A program made the translations under genes and the position numbers. The notes beneath the pieces were generated by a model. The model was not told the origin of the DNA. It was given only the letters and a program-made list of their open reading frames with translations, and did no database searches. Positions 1-11,329 of a stretch of DNA of 64,000 bases are shown here, piece by piece (the stretch's first letter is position 1; each line of letters starts with the position of its first letter). The stretch is from Zonotrichia leucophrys gambelii. Lineage: Eukaryota; Chordata; Aves; Passeriformes; Passerellidae. The DNA is taken from positions 90,301,951-90,365,950 of the forward strand of contig NC_088172.1 of NCBI RefSeq assembly GCF_028769735.1. The letters run 5' to 3'.

Positions 1-554
1 TTCTCTAGAATATAAAACAATATTTATTTGTCAAACTCAAAATATATACTCTTTCTTATTCCTATTTTTTCCTGCTTTTGCATGTATTCCCATTAACAAA
101 ACAGTGTTTAAATAACAACTGTATACATATTCTAGAATAACATAGAGGAGAAAAGTAAATTTTCTCCAAAATCTGATGGCTAAGTTCGTATTGCTGAAGT
201 TGAGAGGATAATTTGTGAATGTTTTAACATTTACAAGTAAATAAGTACTTGTATTTACTATATCTGATTACTGAGAAAAGTATTTGTTATGTTCTTACAC
301 AGATTGAAATTGCATCTTGACCTTTTCTCATTTAATCTGTTTACTGCAACAAAAGCAGTAATAGATACATCTGAAAATAAGCAGATATTTTATTCTCCAA
401 GGACTAAAAATCCCTGCGTGTGATGTGCTTGGCAAACCAAATATCTTCCCTGTTATTGTAGTCTACAATTTGGTGGCAACAGGGGTGAAAATCTAACCCT
501 GCATATAGGACCAGCACCTGCTTTTGCTATGCTCCCTCCCTGCCGGCCTCCTCC

Positions 555-600
555 CCCACTTACACCCTAAAAATAGTGCTTAAGTGGGACTAAAGTGGCG
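555..600. promoter_or_regulatory. NKX-like inverted repeat centred on a MEF2 consensus
   Basis: CCCACTTA (555-562) and TAAGTGGG (581-588) form a perfect 8-bp inverted repeat. The 18-bp spacer holds CTAAAAATAG (567-576), an exact MEF2 consensus whose centre coincides with the centre of the inverted repeat. TTAAGTGG and CCACTTA resemble NKX2-type sites, and a further TAAAGTGG follows at 591-598. Binding is inferred from consensus only. Confidence 0.4.
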
Positions 601-623
601 CACTGGTCATGTGCTGGCCTTTT

Positions 624-661
624 GCTCAGGGTGAATATCACCCTCAGTGAAGGAACTGAGC
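624..661. repeat. Nested inverted repeats
   Basis: An inner inverted repeat AGGGTGA...TCACCCT (628-644, 3-base loop) sits just inside an outer pair GCTCAG (624-629) and CTGAGC (656-661). The two pairs overlap by a few bases, so they are alternative rather than fully stacked hairpins. No function is assigned. Confidence 0.5.
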
Positions 662-939
662 AAAAATGATGTCGACGCTAAATGCCCAGCTCCAGGAAGG
701 AGCTGTTCTGTCTCCTCCAGGGGTCTGGAATGGGGCTAAGCACATGGGAAACACCAGACAACAGTATCAGTTGGATTTCGGGGTGTTTGGGTGTGCTTCA
801 GATGCACCAAATCCTTGGCATGCTATGATATGAAAACCGCAGAGGGAAAAGAGGGGCCTGGGACTGTTTCCCAAAAGGTGGAGAGTTGTGAGGCCATTCG
901 TCTTTCCCCTGCGCCTCTGCGGAGGGGCAGGCAGGGGCT

Positions 940-1045
940 TTCTGCATCTGCCCCATCTGCACCTCTCCATCTGCACCTCCCAGTCTGCATTCCCCCATCT
1001 GCTCCATCCTTAACCCCACCATCTGCAAGACAGGGCGAGCAGATG
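940..1045 (+). repeat. Degenerate CATCTGC-rich minisatellite-like patch
   Basis: CATCTGC or a one-base variant (CAGTCTGC) recurs about seven times within ~100 bp, in units near 10-20 bp separated by C-rich sequence. CATCTG is an E-box (CANNTG), so the patch is also a string of possible bHLH sites. Degenerate tandem duplication is the simplest explanation. Confidence 0.55.
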
Positions 1046-4000
1046 GAAAGGACACCCTTCCCAGTGGTGTTCCCCATTCATGGCTGGGGTCTGGGGAGCT
1101 CTTCCTCATGAGAAGTGCAGAATCCTCCTGTCCCCACCACACCACTCTGCCTGCCCATGCCATAGCAAAGCATTTCCTACCCTGCCCCACCACTAGTCTT
1201 ACCCAGAAGCAAAGAAATGGAGGCAGAAGGAAATTTACTGCTGGAGGAGAGTTGTGAGGGGACTGAAAGAGTAATAAATTATTTCTGTTTCTATGCTCTG
1301 AGCTGGCTGTGCTACATACAGTAAGGTGGTCAGCTCTTTCTATCCCAAGTCCATCTCTAATTTTCCACACTCATCTTTGGGCTGGTCCTGGAGCCTTTTT
1401 GAAATGTCATTCTTACAGGGTTTCAGTAAAATCCACTTCATCTGGCTCCAAAAATAACATTAGGGAAAATTTTTTGATCACATTATTTGATACTTTTTTC
1501 TGATATGTTTGGTTGGGGCTTGTTCTGAGGTTTCTTGCAAGTCTAGGAAATTATATACAAAAATGACATTTAAAGAAGCCAAGAATACAAAATCAAGAAC
1601 TCAAGAGTTAGGACACCATATTACTAGATTTGCTTGCACCCTAGGTTTTAATGTATTTCATCACAGTTCAGTTACCAGCTCATGCTACCATTTTTGATAG
1701 GGCTCAAAGCCTCAAGCATCCCAATGACAATTATGTCTGTTATAAGAACAGGCCAGGGCATTATAAAATAAAAAAAAATATCTCTACAGGTAATAATCTT
1801 TGACAAAGTTGAATGACTCAGGCAGGAAGAAAAGCAAGCCAGTCCTGGTTCATATAGCCAAATACTGCACCAGAGAAGAGGGTTCAGCTCTGCTGCTTCC
1901 TTGGACTGATTGAGAGCTACTGAGTAAATCATTGAACACAAAACTTTCATTGCAAATTACTGATTTCTCATTTCTCCATACACAACAGTGGGTACTGGTA
2001 ATGTAAGACACCAAGGCACTCAAAACCTGGAGTTTCCATGAAACATGAAGTTTCAACGATTGTCAGACCCTAAATGAGAACAAATTGCTATAATTCTGAG
2101 TCACCTCACAGCGCCAGACCAGCCCAAAACTTGTGACCTGTACTTCTACGAGCCTCACTTCTTCCCCTGTGAGCCAGGACAACATTTTTCTTTCTCTTTG
2201 CAGGGTAACTGTAAAAATACCATGCAGACCCACAACCTTCTATGCATGTATAGGCACATGGAGGTCAGGGAAAGACTTGGGTATTACAGCAGTAAGTGAG
2301 TGCAACAGGAAAGCCCAGCAGTAATTATTAATTCCATCTTCAAGCATGGTTTGAATACAGCTCAACAAATGAAGCACGGATGAATGAGGGCAAGATAAAA
2401 TATTGAGTAGCTGCTCCAGCATTGTCTGGGCTGTGCTCTAGATAGCACAAGGGTACTTGGAAAAAGCAGAATGGAAACACCTAATAAAGGCTAGACTTTC
2501 AGGATTTGAATTCTCAATTATTTTTTTTATAATTTTAATGCAGTTGGATGCAATACTATTTAGAGACACAATCACATTAAGACATGCACATATAGGGAGG
2601 TTATACAGGCACATTATTCTACAAGTATACAAACATCTTATCTGCGTGCACCAAGACTTTTCTAAAACATAAACAAGCATCTGACATCTAATGCAGCCCT
2701 TGATTAGAATTGTGCTCTCTTCTTCATAGACTACCACCAGTAATTATTTACCATTAGCTCTTAATGGGAAGGGATTCAGCTGGGATGTAGTAAACAAGAA
2801 AACCGTATGGATTGTTCAATATAGCCTGACTGGCTCTCAGCTGAGGTAAGAAGTGATTGGATCACACCTGGATATTTCAATTCATTGTTTTTATCACCTG
2901 GGAAAAGCACCTTATTAACCTGTACCTGTTCAGGTCTCCACCATGTCCATACAGGCATCATACAAGTGCCCCTTCTTGCTCATGTTACTGTGCTTGGAAC
3001 GCTAAACTGCTGTGGGGTTAAACAACAGATATGACAGAGACCTGAATGATTCATTTAGACTACTGGCATTTGAACTCTGCTATCTTCCTACCTTCCACAG
3101 ATTTATTTTTATTTTGCAGCAGGGTAAGGGTTCCCTCTTCCCACAACAGAAACATCTGACTGAGACAAAAAGATGGTCCTAGAAGGCAACGCTGGTGATT
3201 CTCAAGTAAAGTTGTCATGTGGGGGGAAAAAAAGGGAAAAATCCTCTGTGTGGATTATTTAATTGCTTAAAAAATAAAATAACCCAATGAAAAGGGTCAT
3301 GGTAAAAGGACTGTGGTATTTTTAAAGACGTGGCCTTTCACGGATATATTTTCTGGCACATCTCACATCATCACCCCACTCCTGTGACTCCTCCACATCA
3401 ACAGGGGTTATGTGCATTTGCCTAGGGAGCCCCAGCACCAGGGCAGTCCATATGTGAAAGTCAACATTTCTTTTCGTTATGGCACAAAACTGAAGCATGC
3501 AACCAGCACATACTGAAAAGGCATTCAAAATATGACAAAAAAATTGTTTAAATGCTTTCAGTCTCTCCAGAAAACAAATGCTCTCTTCACTGACTGGTCT
3601 GTGGCAAACTTCTAATTCCAGCCAGAAAATCCAGCATTCCCAGTCCGGGCTAACGACCATGCTACCAGACATGAGTTTATGTTTTTCATGCACATTTCAT
3701 GTATTCCCACATGCTGTGTTGCTGCCAATAATTTATGACTGATCTGCACCCAGCCTGCCCTTCAGCATTTTATTTAATCTCTGCAACAGTGATTTACAAT
3801 GACTCATCATTAATACAAAAATGTACATGTGTGTTAACAAGTTTGGAAGAATCTAAGGAGGAAGGCAAATTTTTTTTGTGAGTTCTGGCTGAATGACTTA
3901 TGAACCTGCCTAAGAAGGGCAAAACTAACCAGAAATTATATGTTAGCTCTTCCCTGCAGCAAAACATTTAGGTAGGAAGAGTTTCTTGTGCACATTGCTT

Positions 4001-6357
4001 TAGAAGAAAAGGGATCCAGCAAAATGTTTGAGAAGGTTGCTCCATAGCCCCCAGGATTTGAGAGGGGATGAGTAGCTCTCTGGTCACCTCATGGCTGCGT
4101 ATTCCCCGTGCAACCTGCACACTCAGCAACAGCTTCACAGTCTCCTTGTTCCTTTGCATCCATTACAAAAAGCAGGGGCTGCACTGCCATATTTTGGCAT
4201 TTCTGCCCACCACCTGTGATTTAAGAAAGCCCCACCGCCTCTATAGCGTTAAATTGTTGTGCCTCAGGAGAGAGAAGAAGAATTATCTCAATAATTTATA
4301 CAATTGTAGCACCACAGCAGCATTACAGAAATAGCTCAAGTAGAGGAAGTCTGCCCTACATCCACAAGAGTTGTATTTTGACCTCTTTTTTTTTTTTCTT
4401 TGCACATAAGGAACTAATAAGAACACACCTGACACAAAGCCAAAGTAAAAAGTCCCGATATTCGAAGAGAGACTGGTACTGAAAAACACCCTGGAAAAAA
4501 AACTGAAAGAAAACCTACTGAAGGTCACTCTGGAGAAATTCCACCACCTTTAGTTGAATCCATCCTATGTTCATCATCTTGAAAGATTTCTTTTGATGGA
4601 CCACCCCAAACTGACACATCTGTCCATGCTGAATCCTGTACTCCCAGACCCCGCAGGAGCAGCACACCCGTTCTCCATCCCATCGTTACACAAGACCCTG
4701 ATGAGTACACACAGCTTCTCAGTGGCCCAAAGCACCCACTGAGACTGAAACTGAAGGACAACCCTACAAACTAGGGTAACACCTGGATAGAGGCTGGAGA
4801 ATGTAAAGTTGAAGTAAACACTAATGTCTTCTGGCTGAGCCAAAATACTGTGGGTTGCACTAACTTGTACCACATAAATTTTATGTTTTATGCCTTTTAT
4901 TCCTCCATTTTAAATTAAGTATGTTTGAAACATACTTCATATACACTAAGTATTTGGTATTTTCCTTTATTCAGCATCTTAAAGGGCTTCAAAAAATTGA
5001 TCTCCTAGGGCTGCTGTGGGGTCACAGAAATTGATAACCCTTACAAGCTATGCTTATGTGAGCCCGCCTGCGTCTCCCAGATAGTGCACTTTGTAAATTA
5101 ATCCTCCAAAGGCAAATATATTGTAAGTAGCTTGTTATCTCTAAAGTACTAAATTGAAGAATACATGGGATTATATTGACAGAAATTACATTTTCTGTAA
5201 TGGGGTTTAATATATCTGAAATCTCTCCCATAGGCTCCTACGCTCTCTAAGAGAGGAGGGTTTGTTAATGTAGGTGCAATGGACATCAAGACCAAATTTA
5301 TTCACTAAAATGGATTAGGCCATGTAATCAGAGCTTCAGTAATATTAATCTCTGACACTTATTGAACAGGAAAAAAAAAACCAACCAACTTTTGTCTGCA
5401 AACTGGCATTCCTCCCTCGCTTTTCCCAGCAGGCTTGCTGTTTGCCTTGACCATTTTCTGGGTATTACTTCAAAGAGGATAAGGTTTCCCATCATAAACA
5501 CTAATCTAAATATATTAGGACAATTAATTAGATACACTTAGTTTTACAAGGTATTAGATTGCAGTACACTTCAAGTATGACACTTGTTCTGGGATAGTGG
5601 GAGGAACCCACATTTTGACGCAGTATCAAAGGGTAATAAATCAAATTTTTTCAAAAGAGGTTTCCTGCTGCATGATACTTCAATCATGGGTAATTTTCAC
5701 TGGTGGCCTTCACCACACCCTGAGCAGTTAGCAACCCAAAATCCACTGCAGAAACAGCACAGATCCTGACTTCCTTCAAATGAATCACTACTATATAACA
5801 GAGCAGGGGCTCCACCAACCCTTAGCTGGAACAAATAAATAAAGTTGCTCCACACTGTACTTCGGCAGCAAAGAACCAGATTGTCCTCAAAGTTTATCCA
5901 TAAACTGGATTTTGAAAACAAACTGATAAAGAGATTCAAGGGTGCCAGTCAAAATGAAAAACCTCTCTAACTACACTATAAAAATCATGACAGCAACCCC
6001 AAATAACAATATGCTCAGCAGAAATGGGACCAGTTGTCCCTGTTTTGCTCCTGACATCTCAATCTCTTCCAAGACCAATGTCCTGCAAATGGATGTGGAC
6101 CATTGAAGAACAGATAAACTCAGCCAGAAAGAGGACTGGTATCAGATATGAATACACTTGAGATCTACCTAAACGATGGGAAAATAAAATACCGTAGCAA
6201 ACCTCATACTCTCTACACCTAAAACCACTCACCTGGTTATATCCCTTTTGTATCAATAAACTTTTGGGGAGGGAAACAACAAGGGCAAGGTGTGTCCCCA
6301 AAGGAATAGCCAGAGGGTGCCAGTGGCCATATAGAAACACTAAGGAAAATTACTTAC

Positions 6358-6434
6358 CAATTGTTCACTTGAAGTATAGTGAGCCCTGTGTCTTGTGCCA
6401 ACTGCTTTTTCTGCTCTTCTGAAGGGTAAGGGTG
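6358..6434 (-). CDS. MEIS1: MEIS1 exon 9 (TALE loop, helix 2 and start of the homeodomain recognition helix), internal exon
   Basis: This 77-bp internal exon is flanked on the minus strand by the acceptor ...gtgtcttatag and a consensus donor gtaagta. It reads in phase 0 as HPYPSEEQKKQLAQDTGL, then TILQVNN, and ends in the first two bases of a split Trp codon. The PYP three-residue insertion between helices 1 and 2 defines the TALE class. The Trp is the W of the WFxN DNA-recognition motif, whose remainder (FINARRR...) must lie on the next exon, outside this window. The amino acids are invariant between MEIS1 and MEIS2, so the paralogue call depends on exon 8. Because 77 is not a multiple of three, skipping this exon would shift the frame and remove the recognition helix. 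The intron separating it from exon 8 is 28,094 bp. Confidence 0.96.
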
Positions 6435-6544
6435 CTATAAGACACCAAAATAAATACAAACATTTAAAACAATGTGCTTTTTTTTTGCCTACCTCTTATT
6501 TTAAATTAAAAAAAAAATACAAACCAAACCAAAACAGAAGCATG

Positions 6545-6670
6545 ACATCTATTATTGGAAGGTGAAAATGGTGAGGTGTGTCACTCTTTTATAATTATTA
6601 ATGGGCTACTACATCACTTAATTAATGGCAGTAAAAGACAAGCTAATTATAAAGATTAGTGAAGTGGAGA
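6545..6670. promoter_or_regulatory. TAAT-rich segment upstream of exon 9 (candidate conserved intronic element)
   Basis: Within ~120 bp there are repeated homeodomain cores: ataattattaatggg, cacttaattaatggc and gctaattataaag. It lies 110-240 bp upstream of the exon 9 acceptor, so it could act either as an enhancer fragment or in splicing. The call rests on motif density only. Confidence 0.3.
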
Positions 6671-7536
6671 AATAACTGCTTAGGTTACTGACAGTACCTT
6701 GATACTTGAGAAGGATATTTGTTGCATTAACTGAAAAATTTTTGTACTTGTCTTGAATGACCGATTAGAGTCAAATAATCTATTTTTTCTCTGTTTTTAA
6801 CTGAACAACAAAGAATGTGATAAAGAGCTTCTCTGTAAAACTGAAACACACTGATGTTTTCTGAGATAGTGAAGGCAAAACTTGCCAGTGTCCCAAAATA
6901 ATTTGCAAATAAGATCAGCATCCTGAACATAAACAAATGCCTGTGTTTTGAACACAGGCCAATGCAAGGTCAACAATCAGCACATTTTTGCCTGACATTA
7001 GCATAGCTGTGCTGAGCTAATCCTAAGAGACAGAAAATAAATACTCCTTTAATTGAAGATAATGTTATAATTCAATCATAAGTTTCTTGTGAGAACTTGA
7101 TTTGCTTTCTCAGAAAATTCGCTTCTGCATGAATACAGATTGCTTAATAAATCAACAGCAAAAACCACAACCAAGTCTGAAATGTAGAAATATCATTTCT
7201 GTCCTTCCCATCTATGCAAAAATGTCACTGCCACAAAAGAGAACGGCCAAATACTGCAAATGTAACAGTTTCAAGGAGAAGCCCTGTTTCAAGAAACTGG
7301 TTCAGCTCCCAACCTGGATGCCCAGGTCTCAGTACATATCTAATTCAGATCTGGACTGCTGCAAGGTGCTTAGCAGCATTTCAATAAAGGTCATTTGATA
7401 TAACTGGTTAGTCCTATCCCAATACTATTTAGCAGCTGATAGTCACAAAGTATTTACTGTTACACATTCATCCATTTTTTTCCCCCCCAAAAAATTCCCT
7501 TATTCTCTGGATATATTCTTCAGTGTAATATTATAT

Positions 7537-7554
7537 GAAACTGAAACTGAAACT
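7537..7554. promoter_or_regulatory. Triple GAAACT (ISRE/IRF-type) element
   Basis: Three perfect tandem GAAACT units are followed by TTG. The reverse strand reads AGTTTCAGTTTC, an exact match to the interferon-stimulated response element core AGTTTCNNTTTC bound by IRF proteins. It lies ~1.1 kb upstream of exon 9 in intron 8. A short simple repeat arising by chance is the alternative. Confidence 0.4.
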
Positions 7555-8259
7555 TTGCGAAGCTTAAGAATTTAAAACTCATAAAACCCCACAATCTTAT
7601 TGGTATTATAGCTATTTGGCAGATTTTACATATTTTTGTAAACAGCATAGTCTAACTTCTCATGCCTATGTTACATGCAAGTATCACTTCACATTACCAC
7701 AGAGGAATTTTTCTTGGAATTTCAGCAGCTTCTCTTAACTCAATATATCAGTTTCAAAGCCCACCACCATGGCCATCAGCTCCAAAAGAGACTTTTTATC
7801 TTTTTTCACCCAAAAATGTTGAGGAATTTTTAATTATTTTAAAAGTACTGTTCTCTTGGCAGGAAGCTCACAGATGACCTGCACACCTGTAGATCACCCC
7901 TTGTATTTTCTGTGTGCACATGAAACAGCTCCAGAATTGTAAAGTAAAAAACAGAGGGAAAGAAGTGTCTTCTTTTTATGGGCAATTTGCATTTTACGCA
8001 TGCAAAAATGCAGCATGTATTTTACCGTCTGCCTTCTACACACATTCATCCACAACAGTCATACTCATGTCCATCTATCTGAACACAACATTTTTCTTCC
8101 CTTCAATGAAAAAACTCCAAACCCTACAGAGATCATTTGTAACATTTTCATCTTTACAGCTTACTTCTCATTTCATTACTTTGCTATCAAGCGAGGACAG
8201 AATTATCCTTTTTTTTTTCTTATTTTGCTTTGCCACCTTACATGTGATCTAATTTTAAG

Positions 8260-8760
8260 TAATTGAACAAACTGTCTAATTTCATGCAGCAAGCAATAAT
8301 TACTAGACAGCCTCTAGCTATTGGAATTGAGAAGTCTGTCTCCATTAAGCAATTTTCAATTGTTCTGGACATTTTTTTTTAATAGACAAGACTGGATAAA
8401 ATTAGCCATCAAAATAATATTGTCACTGTAAAAATAATTACTTTAAAAGTCCCAAACTACAAATTCCTCAAATTGTGGTAAGTCTAAGGTCATCTGATTT
8501 TTTTTTCATACCCTCGTACAGCATAAACTTTTAATTTCATGATAAATCTGTAATTGCCATAATCACATGACAGCCTGGGATTTCACACAGCTAATCCCTC
8601 TTAGCTAAAGGGTCACAATGCGGCAGGCTTTTTAACTATGCTTCAGTGTGGTTTAAAGTAATCTTAAACACTAAGCAACATTATTATATAAGCTTTCATA
8701 TGAGTTTTTCCTTTGTAGCCTAAAAATAAAATAAAATAATAGAAATGACTTGACAAAGAA
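8260..8760. promoter_or_regulatory. Candidate enhancer block with PBX/MEIS and homeodomain motifs
   Basis: This block is dense in TAAT/ATTA cores (caataattactag, ccattaagcaattttcaattg, taattgccataatcac). It has a paired PBX half-site and MEIS site, AATCACATGACAG (8561-8573), an inverted repeat AGCTAA/TTAGCT around TCCCTC (8589-8606), and RUNX-like TGTGGTTT near 8648. It contains no repeat sequence. Cross-species conservation is expected but could not be checked. Confidence 0.35.
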
Positions 8761-9127
8761 TCAGCATGCCACAGGCTAGGTTGCTATAAAAACATTCAAA
8801 GCCTTGTTGCATTCCCACCCACAGGGCTTGGAAGGCCTGTGCTACAGGCAAAGGCAGACATCACATTGCAACAGAGAGAAAGAGGGAAACCCTGAGAACT
8901 GCCATTTTATGAAGGAATAGGAAACTCAATCAAAACTGTTGCTGTTGGTCTTTACCCCACCCACACAAGAATGACCACTGTCTTCTGAAAATTGAAGGAA
9001 TATAGACAAATGCAGATAGATATGGATTTATATCTATAGTGTGTATAGATAATATTATATTTGTATGAATATGTATAAAATATATCTTAGTCAAATGGTT
9101 AAGTTTAAGGTAGTCGTGTGAAGAGGA

Positions 9128-9183
9128 TAAAGTTGGATTTGGTCCTTATGGGTCCTGTCCAACTTGAGATATTCCATAATTTT
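9128..9183 (+). mobile_element. Degenerate CR1 LINE 3' end fragment
   Basis: The sequence agttggatttggtccttatg, continuing ggtcctgtccaacttgagat and attccataatt, resembles the CR1 3' end (gatccttgtgggtcccttccaactcaggatattc) with several substitutions. No upstream CR1 sequence is recognisable. It is older than the copy at 26.4 kb. Confidence 0.6.
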
Positions 9184-9721
9184 ACTAAATATATAAGGAA
9201 GAATTACTAAAACCACTGCAGTGACCCCAGCTGACAAGTCCACCTATTACTCTGGATCACTTTGGGATATCAAGGCAAACTGTTCAATAAACAGTGACTT
9301 GAGACCTTTACTTTGTTGTGTACATTAGCTCCTACCATTATCTCTTAAAAGCTTAATTATTTGCAAACAATTGATCAAGATGGGAATTGGAGAAAAGAGA
9401 CACTGGACCACCGGGAGAGCTGCAATGCATTAGGAGAGCAAACAGAATTACCTTTAGGTCTTATAATAAGAATTAACGATTGGGACCGTATGCAGGGCAG
9501 CATGAGAAGCTGTAACGCTTATGCTGGACTGTTTTCCATTTGATCTGCATTAACACCTCCAGTGAAAGCCATAAAACAGTGATTACAGAGGGGAAGGCTG
9601 ACCCTCCTTCCCAGAACCAGCCCAGCTTGTGTATACTGGAAGACTGCAGACAGGCTTTCCTGCCAAGGCCAGAGGAAAAGGGTAAATCCAAGGGGAAAAA
9701 GAAGTAGAAAGCAGGCAGGTT

Positions 9722-9741
9722 AAAAAAAAAAAAAAAAAAAA
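9722..9741 (+). repeat. Poly(A) run with CAA extension
   Basis: Twenty A are followed by CAACAACAA and further A/C-rich sequence to about 9775. It may be the tail of an unrecognised retroposed sequence, but no source is identifiable upstream. Confidence 0.9.
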
Positions 9742-10038
9742 CAACAACAAAAAAACAAACCAAAACCAAAAAAAGGGCATTTAAAGAAATAAGGCTGACA
9801 ACAGATAAGGGCTCTGAATTTGGCTGTGATATTTTCTGATCAAGCCTGCTGCTGTTACAGAGCCACAGAGCAGCATTCACTGAATGATATGAGACCTTGT
9901 GTTTTTCCCTTTCCATAAATCTAGCACTGAAATGTGGATTGTTTGGCACCATTAATGTGTTTTTGAGGCTCTGTGGTATTACTTTTAATAATGACTTAGT
10001 ACAGAAAGTGATTGCTTAATAACACCATCAAAATCTGC

Positions 10039-10076
10039 ATGCAAATGAAAATTATCCCTGGGGGATTTGCCCAGGG
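10039..10076. promoter_or_regulatory. Octamer site beside a CCCTGGG/CCCAGGG inverted repeat
   Basis: ATGCAAAT (10039-10046) is a perfect POU octamer. Ten bases on, CCCTGGG (10056-10062) and CCCAGGG (10070-10076) form a 7-bp inverted repeat with a 7-base loop. ATTA and TAAT extend the arms with one bulge. It sits in an otherwise repeat-free stretch (9985-10270) that may be a larger enhancer. Binding is inferred. Confidence 0.35.
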
Positions 10077-10479
10077 TAATATGAACAGTTAAGGAACATT
10101 TGAAAAGGTAAAAATAACTATGCAAAATATGAGTCAGAGCAGTCATTTTAGCAGTAATAAAGAAATCAAAGTGACAGAGAGAAAAATTTAACTTTCCATC
10201 ATATTTTCTCATCGCTGTTTTATGAATGGTATTTAGCGAGCAGTAGCCTTAGTAAAAGTCCATTTTTTAATGCAGCTTGAAAGCATTTTCAGCAAAAGAA
10301 ACAATAAGATTTTGTTTTTAATCACCTTTGACTACAGATGGTGGGTAAAGTCTCCATTAGGTACAGATGGAAAGCATCCAAGGTTGTCTCTTAATGTTAC
10401 ACCTTGTCCAAACGTACTCCTCAAATTTTCTACCCCAGGCAGCAAATGCAGGATGCCAGGACAGCGACAGACTTTATCT

Positions 10480-10880
10480 TATCTGTAACCCGGCATCGAC
10501 AGCACTCCCTCCCCTCCTCCTCTGCGACAGCAGTGCATCATAATGGTGCCGGAAAAATGGGAAAATAATCCTGCCCTTCTCACCCCTCAGATTACTAATT
10601 CCTCACGGCACCGAACCGGCTCAGCACCACGGCTGCCAAGCAGCTCTGCTAGAGCAGCGAGGCAGCAGCAATCCCGAGAGAAAGGCGGCATGTCCTGCTA
10701 GGAGGAGCCTGTGGCCGCCATCCAGCGCTGCCCTGATCGTGGCAGAGCCGTGGCTTGGCCGAGCCGTGCCGGGAGAGCCATTTCAGAGCCCCTTTATCCC
10801 CTTCCTCCAGCCCTCTGCCTCCTCCGGAGCCCAGAGCACTGCACCAAGGTGAGCCGACCTTGACCTAAACTCTGCGAGGT
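10480..10880. promoter_or_regulatory. GC-rich, CpG-retaining block in intron 8
   Basis: This block is clearly GC-richer than its surroundings and carries many CpGs (cccggcatcgac, ctgcgac, ggtgccgg, ggcaccgaaccgg, cagcgagg, aaaggcggc, ggccgcc, cagcgctg, gatcgtgg, gagccgtg). At its end, reading the minus strand, AGGTCAAGGTCG (10855-10866) is a DR0 nuclear-receptor arrangement containing TCAAGGTC (SF1/ERR/GCNF-like). It could be a small CpG island, an internal promoter or a conserved enhancer; no ORF with recognisable domains starts here. Confidence 0.35.
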
Positions 10881-11329
10881 GATGAAGAGAAATCACCCCC
10901 TTAAAATTTATGCCCCAGGAGTGTTTATTACTGTTTTCTAACATCAAAATAAAAAAGAAAAAAAAATCCCAACACTGTGATTTTCTTGTTTCTGAAGAGA
11001 AACCCAGCCTAACTCAGTATCCAGAATAAAGCCCAAGGATCAGCCCTCCAGTGACAAACTGTACATTGACTTTATACTGAACTCTAAATTCTTGCTTTAC
11101 TTAAACTTGTCCAGGGTTAGCTAAGGTGGCAGCACAGCCATTCGGGTCTCTCCCCTTCCCCAACCTCCTTTTTTTTTGCATTTGAACTGTTTACATTAAT
11201 GATCAAGTTGATCTATGAGAAATTACTATTTTTTTTTAATATCCATAATGCTTTCCTATTGTCTCTCAGCTTTATGAATTAGTTTTACTGTTGCAGTGAA
11301 TGCTTTTTTTGTCTCCTGACTGCACATTA

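Larger units (their letters stand above)
1..6357 (-). other. MEIS1: MEIS1 intron 9, 5' (upstream) part; continues beyond the window
   Basis: This sequence lies downstream of exon 9 on the minus strand and starts with a consensus gtaagta donor. No homology to the next MEIS1 exon (FINARRRIVQPM) was found, so that exon lies more than 6.3 kb further on. Items with structure are the MEF2/NKX-type inverted repeat at 555-588, a nested inverted repeat at 624-661 and a CATCTGC-rich patch at about 940-1045. The rest (1050-6357) is ordinary AT-rich intron with scattered A/T runs (for example 4387-4399) and nothing I could recognise. The 190-aa and shorter ORFs in this stretch have no recognisable domains. 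Confidence 0.9.

Noticed and set aside
798..1370. 190-codon minus-strand ORF
   Set aside because: It is low-complexity (Cys/Gly/Pro-rich across the CATCTGC patch), has no recognisable domain, and lies within intron 9. It is a chance ORF.
1..6357. Downstream MEIS1 exon 10 (FINARRRIVQPM)
   Set aside because: No matching sequence was found on the minus strand; it is beyond the window.
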